The position numbers and the translations under genes are program-made. Shown piece by piece: positions 1-5,589 of a DNA stretch of 6,960 nt. The first letter of the stretch is position 1. Every line of letters starts with the position of its first letter. The notes under the pieces are model-generated. The model was not told the DNA's origin. It saw only the letters and a program-made list of their open reading frames with translations, and did no database searches. Source of the stretch: Persephonella sp. (GTDB taxonomy: Bacteria > Aquificota > Aquificia > Aquificales > Hydrogenothermaceae); contig JALWKR010000063.1 in assembly GCA_027081375.1 (NCBI GenBank), positions 1 through 6,960 of the forward strand. The letters run 5' to 3'.

Positions 1-162
1 CTTTAAACTATACTTTTTATTTTTATCAACAGGTTTTTCATACTTTTCTCTTATCTTATCTAGTGTAGTACTTACGTGAAACTTATGAGGATACGGATTT
101 ATACCTTTTTCTTTTAGCTCATCAACAAGTTTTTTTCTGCTTTCAATAATCTCTTCTGACAT
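1..162 (-). CDS. lysS: Lysyl-tRNA synthetase, N-terminal fragment (partial, runs off window)
   Basis: Only the first 54 codons are in the window; the gene continues beyond base 1. The translation begins MSEEIIESRKKLVDELKEKG and continues INPYPHKFHVSTTLDKIREK. This matches the start of class II lysyl-tRNA synthetases: a basic amphipathic helix with an R-K-L-x-x-L-x-x-x-G-I-x-P-(Y/F)-P pattern, leading into the anticodon-binding OB fold. The enzyme charges tRNA-Lys with lysine in the cytoplasm. The catalytic class II motifs lie outside the window, so the call rests on the N-terminal extension alone. The ATG start is supported by a strong Shine-Dalgarno site (GGAGGGAAG on the minus strand, plus positions 166-174). 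The gene is divergent from the lipoprotein gene at 557. No frameshift is seen in the visible part. Confidence 0.75.
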   Translation of the reverse strand, partial: MSEEIIESRKKLVDELKEKGINPYPHKFHVSTTLDKIREKYEKPVDKNKKYSLK

Positions 163-253
163 CTACTTCCCTCCAAATTTTTCTAAAAATAAATCAAATA
201 TATAATAATAACTTAATAAATCCACAAATACGACATGTAGAACAAATTTTGAA

Positions 254-259
254 ATTATA
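254..259 (-). promoter_or_regulatory. Candidate -10 element for lysS
   Basis: The minus strand reads a perfect TATAAT here, about 90 bases upstream of the lysS start. A TTGATA hexamer (plus positions 273-278) lies upstream, but only 13 bases away, which is too short for a standard sigma-70 spacer. The element is weakly supported because perfect TATAAT words are expected by chance in such AT-rich sequence. Confidence 0.25.
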
Positions 260-470
260 ACTATATAACATATATCAACGCAGAAATTTTATCTAATGGT
301 TAAACTTTCTTGAAGAAATTTTCTATGTTTCATCACTGTGTCTTTTCTATCAAATACTTATATACAAAGATAATATCATTTGCAGTTTAAGAAAAAAATT
401 AAAAAAGACGATATAGAAGATACTAAATTTGCTATTTTTTTAGTTATTTCAGTAATATTCTTAATAAATT

Positions 471-499
471 TTGACTTTTTTGTCGTTTATAGTTAAATT
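471..499 (+). promoter_or_regulatory. Candidate sigma-70-type promoter for the lipoprotein gene
   Basis: TTGACT (471-476, 5 of 6 matches to TTGACA) and TAAATT (494-499, 4 of 6 to TATAAT) are separated by exactly 17 bases. They would give a leader of roughly 50 nt before the start at 557. A perfect TATAAT at 516-521 is an alternative -10, but it has no good -35 partner. Inference from consensus matching only. Confidence 0.4.
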
Positions 500-540
500 T
501 ATTATTAATCAAATTTATAATCACTAAAAAAATATTATCA

Positions 541-548
541 AAGGAGGT
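541..548 (+). promoter_or_regulatory. Strong Shine-Dalgarno site for the lipoprotein gene
   Basis: AAGGAGGT is a near-perfect anti-16S complement, 8 bases before the ATG at 557. It fixes the start codon and predicts efficient translation, as expected for an abundant envelope lipoprotein. The spacer overlaps the word TATCGTCTA (548-556), which matches half of a palindrome found in mutL. Confidence 0.75.
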
Positions 549-556
549 ATCGTCTA

Positions 557-1804
557 ATGCTTCACCGTAAGTTGTTTTTACCGTTTATTGCCCTATCCAT
601 TATCTTTCTTGGATCCTGTGCCCAAAAACAGGCAACTTCTGTTCCAGGACAGGGAGAACGACTTGGTGGTTCTCCAATGCAAGTTGGCGCTGCTGAAACC
701 AAAGCCCCCTCTTCTCTTGAAGCTCAAAAAGCAGAACTAGAGAGAAAAGCAAAAGAAATTCAAGAAAAAGAAAAGGCACTACAAGAGAAGGCTCAACTAC
801 TTGAAGAGGAAAAAAGACGCTTAGAATTACTTAAAGAAAAAGTTTCTAAAATACAACAGTTTCAAAATGTAAAAGCTGAAGAGGTTAACAAGTGTGAAAT
901 AAATCCTGAGCTTGGAGTTCCTCTTGTTCCACCACAGGCTAAACCTGGAGAATGTTATGCAATTGGATATCTTCCACCTAAGTACAAGTATGAAAAAGTA
1001 AAAGTTCTTGTTGATGAAGGTGGAGAAAAAGTTGTAACTATTCCTCCTAAATACAAAATGGTTCCTAAAAAAGTACTTGTAAGAGAAGCAGGGAAAAAAC
1101 TTGTTTGTTTACCACCTGTTTACAAAACAGTTACAGAAAGGATTTTAGTAAAGCCAGCAACTACAAAAAAAGTAGTTGTAAGACCTGCAAAATATAAGTG
1201 GGTAACAGAAAAAATTCTTGTAGAACCAGCTAAAAAAGTATGGAAAAGAGGAAGATCTTTCCTCTCCCATGCTGTAGCAACAAGGTTTGATCCAAATACA
1301 GGAGATATTCTCTGTTTAGTAGAAGTTCCTCCAAAGTACAAGTACATTAAGAAAAAAGTAATGGTAGAACCCCCTGTTGTAAAAGAAGTGGAAATCCCAG
1401 CTGTTTATAAAACAATCACTAAAAAAGTCCTTGTAAAACCTGCAACAACAAAAGAAGTTGAAATACCACCAGTTTATAAGACTGTTTATGTTAAGGAACT
1501 TGTAGAGCCTGCAAAAGTTAAAAGAATTACTATTCCTCCAAAATACAGCTATGTAACAAAGAAAATCAGAGTTAGAGATGAAAAATTCCTATGGGTTAAA
1601 GTTCTCTGTAAAGATAACATGACAAGAGATACTATTATAAAGCTCCAAAAAGCTCTAAAAGCTAAAGGTTACTACAGAGGACCAATAGACGGAATTTACG
1701 GACCTCTTACTCAGGAAGCTGTAGTTAACTTCCAGAAGGATCATGATATTCCTATAACTCCAGGAGCAGTAACAGTAAGAGCTTTAAAGCTCTTAGGTAT
1801 TTAA
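557..1804 (+). CDS. Outer-membrane lipoprotein with coiled coil, 23-residue YK repeats and C-terminal peptidoglycan-binding domain
   Basis: A 415-residue predicted lipoprotein. A basic start and hydrophobic stretch (residues 1-20) end in the lipobox LGSC, with the lipidated cysteine at 21. Alanine at +2 argues for outer-membrane rather than inner-membrane retention. Residues about 53-110 are Glu/Lys/Leu-rich and look like a coiled coil. Residues about 139-348 hold eight repeats of the type (I/L)P(P/A)(K/V)Y-K-x-V-x-x-K-x-L-V-x-P-A, interrupted once (about 232-256). Residues about 355-415 form a PG_binding_1-type domain (LQKALKAKGYYRGPIDGIYG, then FQKDHDI). The likely role is to tether the outer membrane to peptidoglycan or act as a periplasmic spacer. 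Repeats of this style, with a PGECYA segment before and a TGDILCLVEVP segment within, occur from memory in peptidoglycan-binding proteins of other diderms. Five cysteines besides C21 (113, 133, 184, 253, 351) could form disulfides. It ends at a shared terminator facing ftsY. I know no gene symbol. Confidence 0.85.
   Translation: MLHRKLFLPFIALSIIFLGSCAQKQATSVPGQGERLGGSPMQVGAAETKAPSSLEAQKAELERKAKEIQEKEKALQEKAQLLEEEKRRLELLKEKVSKIQQFQNVKAEEVNKCEINPELGVPLVPPQAKPGECYAIGYLPPKYKYEKVKVLVDEGGEKVVTIPPKYKMVPKKVLVREAGKKLVCLPPVYKTVTERILVKPATTKKVVVRPAKYKWVTEKILVEPAKKVWKRGRSFLSHAVATRFDPNTGDILCLVEVPPKYKYIKKKVMVEPPVVKEVEIPAVYKTITKKVLVKPATTKEVEIPPVYKTVYVKELVEPAKVKRITIPPKYSYVTKKIRVRDEKFLWVKVLCKDNMTRDTIIKLQKALKAKGYYRGPIDGIYGPLTQEAVVNFQKDHDIPITPGAVTVRALKLLGI
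971..1600 (+). repeat. Degenerate tandem coding repeats (69-bp unit, 23 residues) in the lipoprotein
   Basis: Taking the conserved tyrosine of the P-P-(K/V)-Y-K motif as the anchor, the repeats place it at residues 143, 166, 189, 213, 261, 284, 307 and 330. The spacings are 23, 23, 24, 48, 23, 23 and 23. Four units lie before and four after a gap of about one unit (residues about 232-256). The repeats are diverged at both DNA and protein level, so this is an old protein repeat rather than a recent DNA expansion. Each unit alternates polar and hydrophobic residues as in beta strands; the fold is inferred, not known. Confidence 0.8.
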
Positions 1805-1833
1805 AAAAAGGGGCTTTTAAAGCCCCTTTTTTT
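1803..1833. terminator. Bidirectional intrinsic terminator between the lipoprotein gene and ftsY
   Basis: GGGGCTTT (1810-1817) and AAAGCCCC (1819-1826) form a hairpin whose practical stem is GGGGC/GCCCC plus one or two A-T pairs. An A-run (1803-1809) and a T-run (1827-1833) flank it. It therefore reads as a rho-independent terminator on both strands and serves the two convergent genes. The runs abut or overlap both stop codons: the lipoprotein TAA at 1802-1804 and the ftsY stop at 1832-1834. Confidence 0.9.
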
Positions 1834-2737
1834 AATCCTCTATTAGTGCCTCAACAAAAGCCTCAGGATCAAAAGGCTGTAAATCTTCTATACCTTCTCC
1901 AACACCAATATATTTGATAGGTATTTTTAGCTCTTGACATATTGGTATTAATGCACCGCCTTTTGCAGTTCCATCTAGTTTTGTTATTACTATTCCTGTT
2001 ACATCAGTTGCTTCTTTAAAGGTTTTTGCCTGATTAATTGAGTTTTGTCCAATTGTTCCGTCTAAAACAAGTATTGTTTCAACTGGTTGATTTGGCATTA
2101 TTTTCTGTATAGTTTTTTTAATCTTTTGAAGCTCTTTCATAAGATGTTCTTTTGTATGAAGTCTTCCTGCAGTATCTACTAGAACAATATCATCTCCTCT
2201 GCTTTTGGCACTGTTTACAGCATCATAAACCACAGCTGCAGGGTCTGCTCCTTGTGAATGTTTTACAATTCTAGCCCCTGCCCTTTCTGCCCATACTTCA
2301 AGCTGATCTATAGCTGCTGCTCTAAATGTATCAGCTGCAGCAAGAACAACTGATTTTCCTTCTTTTTTAAACTGTGCAGCAAGTTTTCCTATTGTTGTAG
2401 TTTTTCCACTTCCATTAATCCCTAAAAATAGAATAACTGCAGGTTTTTCGTTTCCAAGCTCAAGTTTTCCAGCACATCTTTGAAGGTACCTTGCTAGTTT
2501 CTCTTTTAGATAACTTTTTAACTTCTCTGCATCTTTTATTCTTTTCCTTTTAGCTTCGTCTTTTAAAAAATCAATAATCTCTTCTGTTGCTTTTACTCCA
2601 ACGTCTGCTTTTAAAAGAGCTATTTCTAACTCATCAAAAAATTCTTCATTAACAGGTTTGCCACTAAATGTAGGAATAAGATTATTTTTTGTTTTCTTCA
2701 GTCCATTTTTCAGTTTATCAAACATAGATTTCAGCAT
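1832..2737 (-). CDS. ftsY: Signal recognition particle receptor FtsY
   Basis: A 301-residue SRP-type GTPase. FtsY docks ribosome-SRP complexes at the inner membrane and, together with Ffh, hands nascent membrane proteins to SecYEG. The four-helix N domain covers about residues 5-85 (with ALLKADVGV at 40-48). The G domain shows the P-loop GINGSGKTTT (106-115), DTFRAAAIDQL (136-146), DTAGR (188-192), TKLDGTAKGG (252-261) and the FtsY-typical closing motif GVGEGIEDLQPFDPEAFVEAL (within 278-298). The long acidic A domain of E. coli FtsY is absent; the protein starts almost directly with a basic amphipathic helix (FDKLKNGLKKTKNNL), which is probably the lipid-contacting helix. The first ATG is chosen because GGAG (from AAAGGAGC, plus positions 2745-2752) lies 8 bases upstream; a second Met at residue 5 is too far away. 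The gene is convergent with the lipoprotein gene and divergent from the OmpA-domain gene. Confidence 0.95.
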   Translation of the reverse strand: MLKSMFDKLKNGLKKTKNNLIPTFSGKPVNEEFFDELEIALLKADVGVKATEEIIDFLKDEAKRKRIKDAEKLKSYLKEKLARYLQRCAGKLELGNEKPAVILFLGINGSGKTTTIGKLAAQFKKEGKSVVLAAADTFRAAAIDQLEVWAERAGARIVKHSQGADPAAVVYDAVNSAKSRGDDIVLVDTAGRLHTKEHLMKELQKIKKTIQKIMPNQPVETILVLDGTIGQNSINQAKTFKEATDVTGIVITKLDGTAKGGALIPICQELKIPIKYIGVGEGIEDLQPFDPEAFVEALIED

Positions 2738-2752
2738 TTCCCAGGCTCCTTT

Positions 2753-2834
2753 AAATTTATTTCTTTTCTATTATAAAGAAAAAGTTATGTACAGCCGATA
2801 AAACATAATAAAATTATAAAAATTTTCAATATTT
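2753..2834. promoter_or_regulatory. Divergent promoter region between ftsY and the OmpA-domain gene
   Basis: A short AT-rich spacer that must hold promoters in both directions unless the flanking genes are read from further away. On the minus strand a perfect TATAAT (plus positions 2770-2775) lies about 33 bases upstream of the ftsY start. On the plus strand CATAAT (2804-2809) and TATAAA (2815-2820) are -10-like words ahead of the OmpA-domain gene. I find no convincing -35 hexamer at standard spacing for any of these, so exact sites are uncertain. Confidence 0.35.
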
Positions 2835-2838
2835 GGAG
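2835..2838 (+). promoter_or_regulatory. Ribosome binding site that decides the OmpA-domain start
   Basis: GGAG lies 6 bases before ATG 2845. Starting at the in-frame TTG at 2833 would put this site inside the coding region and leave no Shine-Dalgarno upstream, so the ATG that begins the MKK signal peptide is preferred. Confidence 0.65.
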
Positions 2839-2844
2839 AACAGG

Positions 2845-3969
2845 ATGAAAAAATCCGTAATTGCTACTACACTGTTAATAGGAAGCTTATTAACTGCAAA
2901 AGCAGAAATAACTGTAACAGAACTTCTAGATGAGGCACAAAATTCTGTGAAGTCAGCTTTTGAAAGTGGTTGTCCAGAAATATCTCCTTATGAATATGCA
3001 AAAGCTGAAACATACTATAAAATAGCAAATGAAGAAACTTCTAAGATAAATCTCCTTGCAGGAAAAGCTGCTGCTTTAAAATCAATAGACTGGTCCCTTA
3101 AAGCTATAGCAAAAAGATATGGAGAGGAAACAGACACAACTTTAAAAGTTCCATTTCGTTCTTTGAATATTCATTATCAGGTAAAGGCAAAGGATAAAAA
3201 GATAAATCCTGCAGAAGCTAGAATTTTTACTGAGTTTGAGATTTTAAAAAATAAAATAGAAGATCTATATACTAAACATGTATTAGAGTGTTCTCCAGAG
3301 AATATCGCTAAAGCAGAGACATACTTAGAGGCTGTTGGAGGATTAAAGTTTGTTGATCCTGATACAGGTATAGAAAAAAAGGTAAAACTAACAAGGATTG
3401 ATCAAATTATATTTTTAAACAAAACAAAAAAATATATAGCTTTAGCCAGAGAAGATGTTTTCTCTGATAAGGATAAAGATGGTGTTCCTTGCTATATGGA
3501 AGTAGAGCAAGGAACGGATCCTAATGTTTCAGACTTAAAGAACAACAAGGAAGAAGAAACTAAAGAAACAGAAACAACCAAAACTATTCCTTTTGAAGAA
3601 AAAGAAAACCCCCTCAAAGTTCAGGCAAGAATACATTTTGATTTTAATAAGTACAATATAAAGAGAGAGTATCTTCCTTATCTAAATGTTATTGCTAGGT
3701 ATCTAAAAACCCATGAAGAGCTGAAAGTAAAAATAATAGGCTACACAGACAACATAGGAAGTAAAGCATATAATGACAAGCTTGCTTACAAAAGAGCAAA
3801 AGCTGTAAAAGACTATCTTGTAAAGATGGGAATTCCTGCTTCAAGGATAGAAATTATAGGAAAAGGAAAAGAAGGTTATCTTTTTGATAACAAAAACTGG
3901 TTAAACAGATTTACAAATAGAAGAGCCGAATTTTTTGTTATGGAAGTATCAACAAAACAAGGTAAATAA
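2845..3969 (+). CDS. Exported OmpA-domain protein with duplicated N-terminal motif and Ca-binding-like repeat
   Basis: A 374-residue exported protein that probably anchors to peptidoglycan in the periplasm. Residues 1-20 form a Sec signal peptide (MKK, hydrophobic core, AKA before E21). The N-terminal half contains two similar helical segments: C43-P...YAKAETYYKIA (to about 61) and C149-S...IAKAETYLEAV (to about 164). Residues about 208-230 (DKDKDGVPCYMEVEQGTDP) resemble thrombospondin type 3 calcium-binding repeats found before OmpA domains. A charged linker (231-258) follows, then the OmpA C-terminal domain (about 260-366) with FDFNKYNI, GYTDNIGS (300-306), YNDKLAYKRAKAV (309-321) and NRRAEF (358-363). 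D302 and R317 are at positions expected to bind diaminopimelate. The ATG at 2845 is chosen because GGAG (2835-2838) lies 6 bases upstream and the signal peptide begins there; a TTG at 2833 would bury that site. Its stop overlaps the next gene's start. Confidence 0.88.
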   Translation: MKKSVIATTLLIGSLLTAKAEITVTELLDEAQNSVKSAFESGCPEISPYEYAKAETYYKIANEETSKINLLAGKAAALKSIDWSLKAIAKRYGEETDTTLKVPFRSLNIHYQVKAKDKKINPAEARIFTEFEILKNKIEDLYTKHVLECSPENIAKAETYLEAVGGLKFVDPDTGIEKKVKLTRIDQIIFLNKTKKYIALAREDVFSDKDKDGVPCYMEVEQGTDPNVSDLKNNKEEETKETETTKTIPFEEKENPLKVQARIHFDFNKYNIKREYLPYLNVIARYLKTHEELKVKIIGYTDNIGSKAYNDKLAYKRAKAVKDYLVKMGIPASRIEIIGKGKEGYLFDNKNWLNRFTNRRAEFFVMEVSTKQGK

Positions 3970-4481
3970 TGGCGTCTGGAAGAACCCACGATATAATAAA
4001 CTTAACAGTTTTTCCTTTTTTTGCTTATTACCTCAAGCCTGAGAGTTTCTCAGGCTTTTTTGCTGGATATATGATAGGAACGTTTTTTTTATCCCCAGAT
4101 AACGATATTTTTCACTCTAAACCAAACAAAAGATGGAAGTTTTTAAGATTTATATGGAAACCCTATACAAAAATATTTTCCCATAGGGGATTATCTCATA
4201 TACCTGTTTTAGGTATGATAACTAAACTTTTATATCTTTCATTGGTTTTTCTTTTACTAATAGTTCTCATTATAGTTACTGTGTTTCTACTAAATAACTA
4301 TCTAAAAGTTGAATTTTTAGACGTAAATATTGGGAGTATTTTAGATATAAATATGTTTCCTACTTTAATAAAGCATCCTTTTTCTGTATCTTTTTTAGTA
4401 GGCCTTTTTTTAGCTGAATTTGTTCATATTGCAACAGATATTATTTTCTCAAGTATAAAAAAACTAAAAAAAGCGTTTTAA
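3969..4481 (+). CDS. DUF2227-like putative metal-binding membrane protein
   Basis: A 170-residue membrane protein starting MASGRTHDIINL. The GRTHD start, LSPDNDIF (41-48), the basic KRWKFLRFIWKPY segment (54-66) and SHRGLSH (71-77) fit the DUF2227 family of predicted metal-binding membrane proteins, related in pattern to YdjM-type membrane hydrolases. Candidate metal ligands are H7, D8, D44, D46, H72, H77, and H153 with D157 (FVHIATDII). Hydrophobic segments are near 12-22, 28-42, 85-108 and 138-158; the protein ends in a basic tail. The activity and substrate of the family are unknown to me, so none is assigned. The start ATG shares one base with the upstream stop (TAATG), which predicts translational coupling to the OmpA-domain protein. 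A perfect 10-bp hairpin with a T-run lies inside codons 23-31. Confidence 0.75.
   Translation: MASGRTHDIINLTVFPFFAYYLKPESFSGFFAGYMIGTFFLSPDNDIFHSKPNKRWKFLRFIWKPYTKIFSHRGLSHIPVLGMITKLLYLSLVFLLLIVLIIVTVFLLNNYLKVEFLDVNIGSILDINMFPTLIKHPFSVSFLVGLFLAEFVHIATDIIFSSIKKLKKAF
4035..4061 (+). terminator. Terminator-like hairpin inside the DUF2227 coding sequence
   Basis: AAGCCTGAGA (4035-4044) and TCTCAGGCTT (4048-4057) are perfect inverted copies around a 3-base GTT loop (a 5-base loop if the last pair opens). TTTTTT covers 4056-4061. This has the form of a strong intrinsic terminator, yet it encodes residues 23-31 (KPESFSGFF), starting 66 bases after the start codon. It could end most transcripts just after the OmpA-domain gene unless a coupled ribosome follows closely. 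Function is inferred. Confidence 0.6.
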
Positions 4482-4482
4482 T

Positions 4483-4503
4483 AAGGCAGGTTTTCCTGCC
4501 TTT
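4483..4503. terminator. Bidirectional hairpin between the DUF2227 gene and the aldo/keto reductase gene
   Basis: AAGGCAGG (4483-4490), loop TTTT, CCTGCCTT (4495-4502) form a perfect 8-bp stem immediately after the DUF2227 stop at 4479-4481. It overlaps the stop codon of the convergent aldo/keto reductase (4502-4504). The T-run on the plus strand is short (three T). On the minus strand the sequence beyond the stem is AT-rich, with T-rich stretches further on. Probably a shared terminator, weaker than the one at 1803-1833. Confidence 0.75.
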
Positions 4504-5506
4504 AAAGATCAGCAAACATATCTAAAAACCACTGAGGATATGGTCTTTCAGGTGAGGTTATTTCATCTAAGTACTCTATATCTTCCTGGGATAAATCCCA
4601 ATTTACACAAGCAATATTATCCTTTAGTTGATCTAAATTTCTTACACCAATAATAATTGAGCTTATAAAAGGCTTTGCTTTAATCCAGTTTAAAGCAACC
4701 TGTGCCACAGAAGCATTATACTTTTCAGCTAGTTTTCTAAGTTCATCTAAAAGAAAGTATCCTTTTTCAAAATCAAATCTTAAGAAAGGTCTTTCCATCC
4801 TTGCATATCTGCTGTCCTCAGGAGGAGGATTTTCCCGTGAATACTTTCCAGATAGAAAACCCCCTGCTAAAGGACTCCATGCTAGTATTCCTAAACCTAA
4901 ATCTTCACACGCAGGAACAACTTCAAACTCTATATCTCTACCTAAAAGGGAGTAGTACATCTGAGCAGAAACAAATTTTGAATATCCTTTTTCCTCCTGA
5001 AGCATTACTGATTTTGCTATCTGCCATCCTGCAAAATCAGATATACCTATGTACCTAACCTTACCTATTCTTACTAAATCATTTAACGCTTCAACTGTTT
5101 CTTCAATAGGAGTATGATTATCCCACCAGTGAACCTGATATAGGTCTATATAATCCCTTCCAAGTCTTTTTAAAGAGGCATCTATGGATTTGAATATATG
5201 ATGTCTAGATAGCCCCCTGTCGTTAGGATCTTCTGACATCACTCCTCTTACCTTTGTTGCAATAATAACATCATTTTTTTTATTTCCTAAGGCTTTTCCT
5301 AATAGCTCTTCACTTTCTCCAAATGCATATATATCTGCAGTATCAAAAAAGTTAACTCCTTGATCTAATGCATAATCAACAACTTTCTGTATTTCAGAAA
5401 AGCTCATCTTTCCTGCAGAACGCCAACCTTTTTCTGTAAAGGTCATAGCTCCAAGACATATAACAGATACTTTAAGCCCTGTATTCCCAAGATTTCTATA
5501 CTCCAT
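4502..5506 (-). CDS. Aldo/keto reductase family oxidoreductase
   Basis: A 334-residue cytoplasmic TIM-barrel oxidoreductase that should reduce an aldehyde or ketone with NADPH; the substrate cannot be read from sequence. The N-terminal hairpin and strand 1 (YRNLGNTGLKVSVICLGAMT) are typical. The catalytic tetrad is complete: D55 and Y60 (NFFDTADIYAFGESEELLGKAL), K85 (IIATKV) and H126 (YQVHWWD). Cofactor-binding segments are SPLAGGFLSGKY (211-222) and IIIGVRNLDQLKDNI (284-298). Length and motifs fit the bacterial YajO/Tas-like branch rather than the shorter two-component plant-like reductases. The ATG is supported by TGAGGAGAG (minus strand, plus positions 5511-5519), 6 bases upstream by its GGAG core. 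It lies 83 bases downstream of mutL in the same direction, so read-through is possible. An inverted repeat and a candidate promoter in that gap suggest its own control. Confidence 0.93.
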   Translation of the reverse strand: MEYRNLGNTGLKVSVICLGAMTFTEKGWRSAGKMSFSEIQKVVDYALDQGVNFFDTADIYAFGESEELLGKALGNKKNDVIIATKVRGVMSEDPNDRGLSRHHIFKSIDASLKRLGRDYIDLYQVHWWDNHTPIEETVEALNDLVRIGKVRYIGISDFAGWQIAKSVMLQEEKGYSKFVSAQMYYSLLGRDIEFEVVPACEDLGLGILAWSPLAGGFLSGKYSRENPPPEDSRYARMERPFLRFDFEKGYFLLDELRKLAEKYNASVAQVALNWIKAKPFISSIIIGVRNLDQLKDNIACVNWDLSQEDIEYLDEITSPERPYPQWFLDMFADL

Positions 5507-5537
5507 GCATCTCTCCTCAATGTAAAGTTTATCTATT

Positions 5538-5556
5538 ATTTTGATAATATCAAAAT
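5538..5556. promoter_or_regulatory. Inverted repeat, candidate operator upstream of the aldo/keto reductase
   Basis: ATTTTGATA-A-TATCAAAAT is a perfect 9-bp-arm inverted repeat around one base, about 31 bases upstream of the reductase start. On the minus strand it contains the -10-like words TATTAT (plus 5544-5549) and TATCAA (plus 5541-5546). TTAACA (plus 5565-5570, 5 of 6 to the -35 consensus) lies 15 or 18 bases upstream of these. A dimeric repressor bound here would cover the promoter. Only two G-C pairs and no T-run argue against a terminator. Binding protein unknown; AT-rich composition raises the chance of coincidence. Confidence 0.4.
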
Positions 5557-5589
5557 CTGGTTTTTGTTAATAGCTTTTCTATATTAAAA

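Larger units (their letters stand above)
163..556. other. Non-coding divergent intergenic region between lysS and the lipoprotein gene
   Basis: About 394 bases, clearly more AT-rich than the flanking genes, with no convincing reading frame on either strand; the longest ATG frames I followed stop within a few codons. It holds the lysS ribosome binding site at its left end and the lipoprotein gene's ribosome binding site at its right end, with candidate promoters for both. I see no tRNA-like fold, no GC-rich hairpin with a T-run and no recognisable riboswitch core. The 9-mer AGAAATTTT occurs at 282-290 and again near 315, probably by chance given the base composition. The 9-mer AGACGATAT at 406-414 matches half of a palindrome found in mutL. 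Confidence 0.6.

Noticed and set aside
1247..1265. Hairpin AGAGGAA / TTCCTCT in the lipoprotein interruption
   Set aside because: Only 7-bp arms with no T-run, inside a coding region; plausible by chance in purine-rich coding sequence.
1120..1347. Open frame of 75 codons on the minus strand
   Set aside because: It lies wholly antisense to the repeat region of the lipoprotein gene, has no ribosome binding site context or recognisable domain, and reflects the biased codons of the repeats.
971..1600. CRISPR-like array
   Set aside because: The repeats are coding, degenerate and in frame at a 69-bp period, with no identical repeats separated by unique spacers.
2833..2844. TTG as the start of the OmpA-domain protein
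   Set aside because: It would place the GGAG ribosome binding site inside the gene and add MENR before a standard MKK signal peptide; ATG 2845 fits better.
4801..5058. Open frame of 85 codons on the plus strand
   Set aside because: It is antisense to the well-supported aldo/keto reductase and has no family-like motif.
5538..5556. Inverted repeat as the terminator of mutL
   Set aside because: The stem has only two G-C pairs and is not followed by a T-run on the minus strand; an operator reading is more likely.
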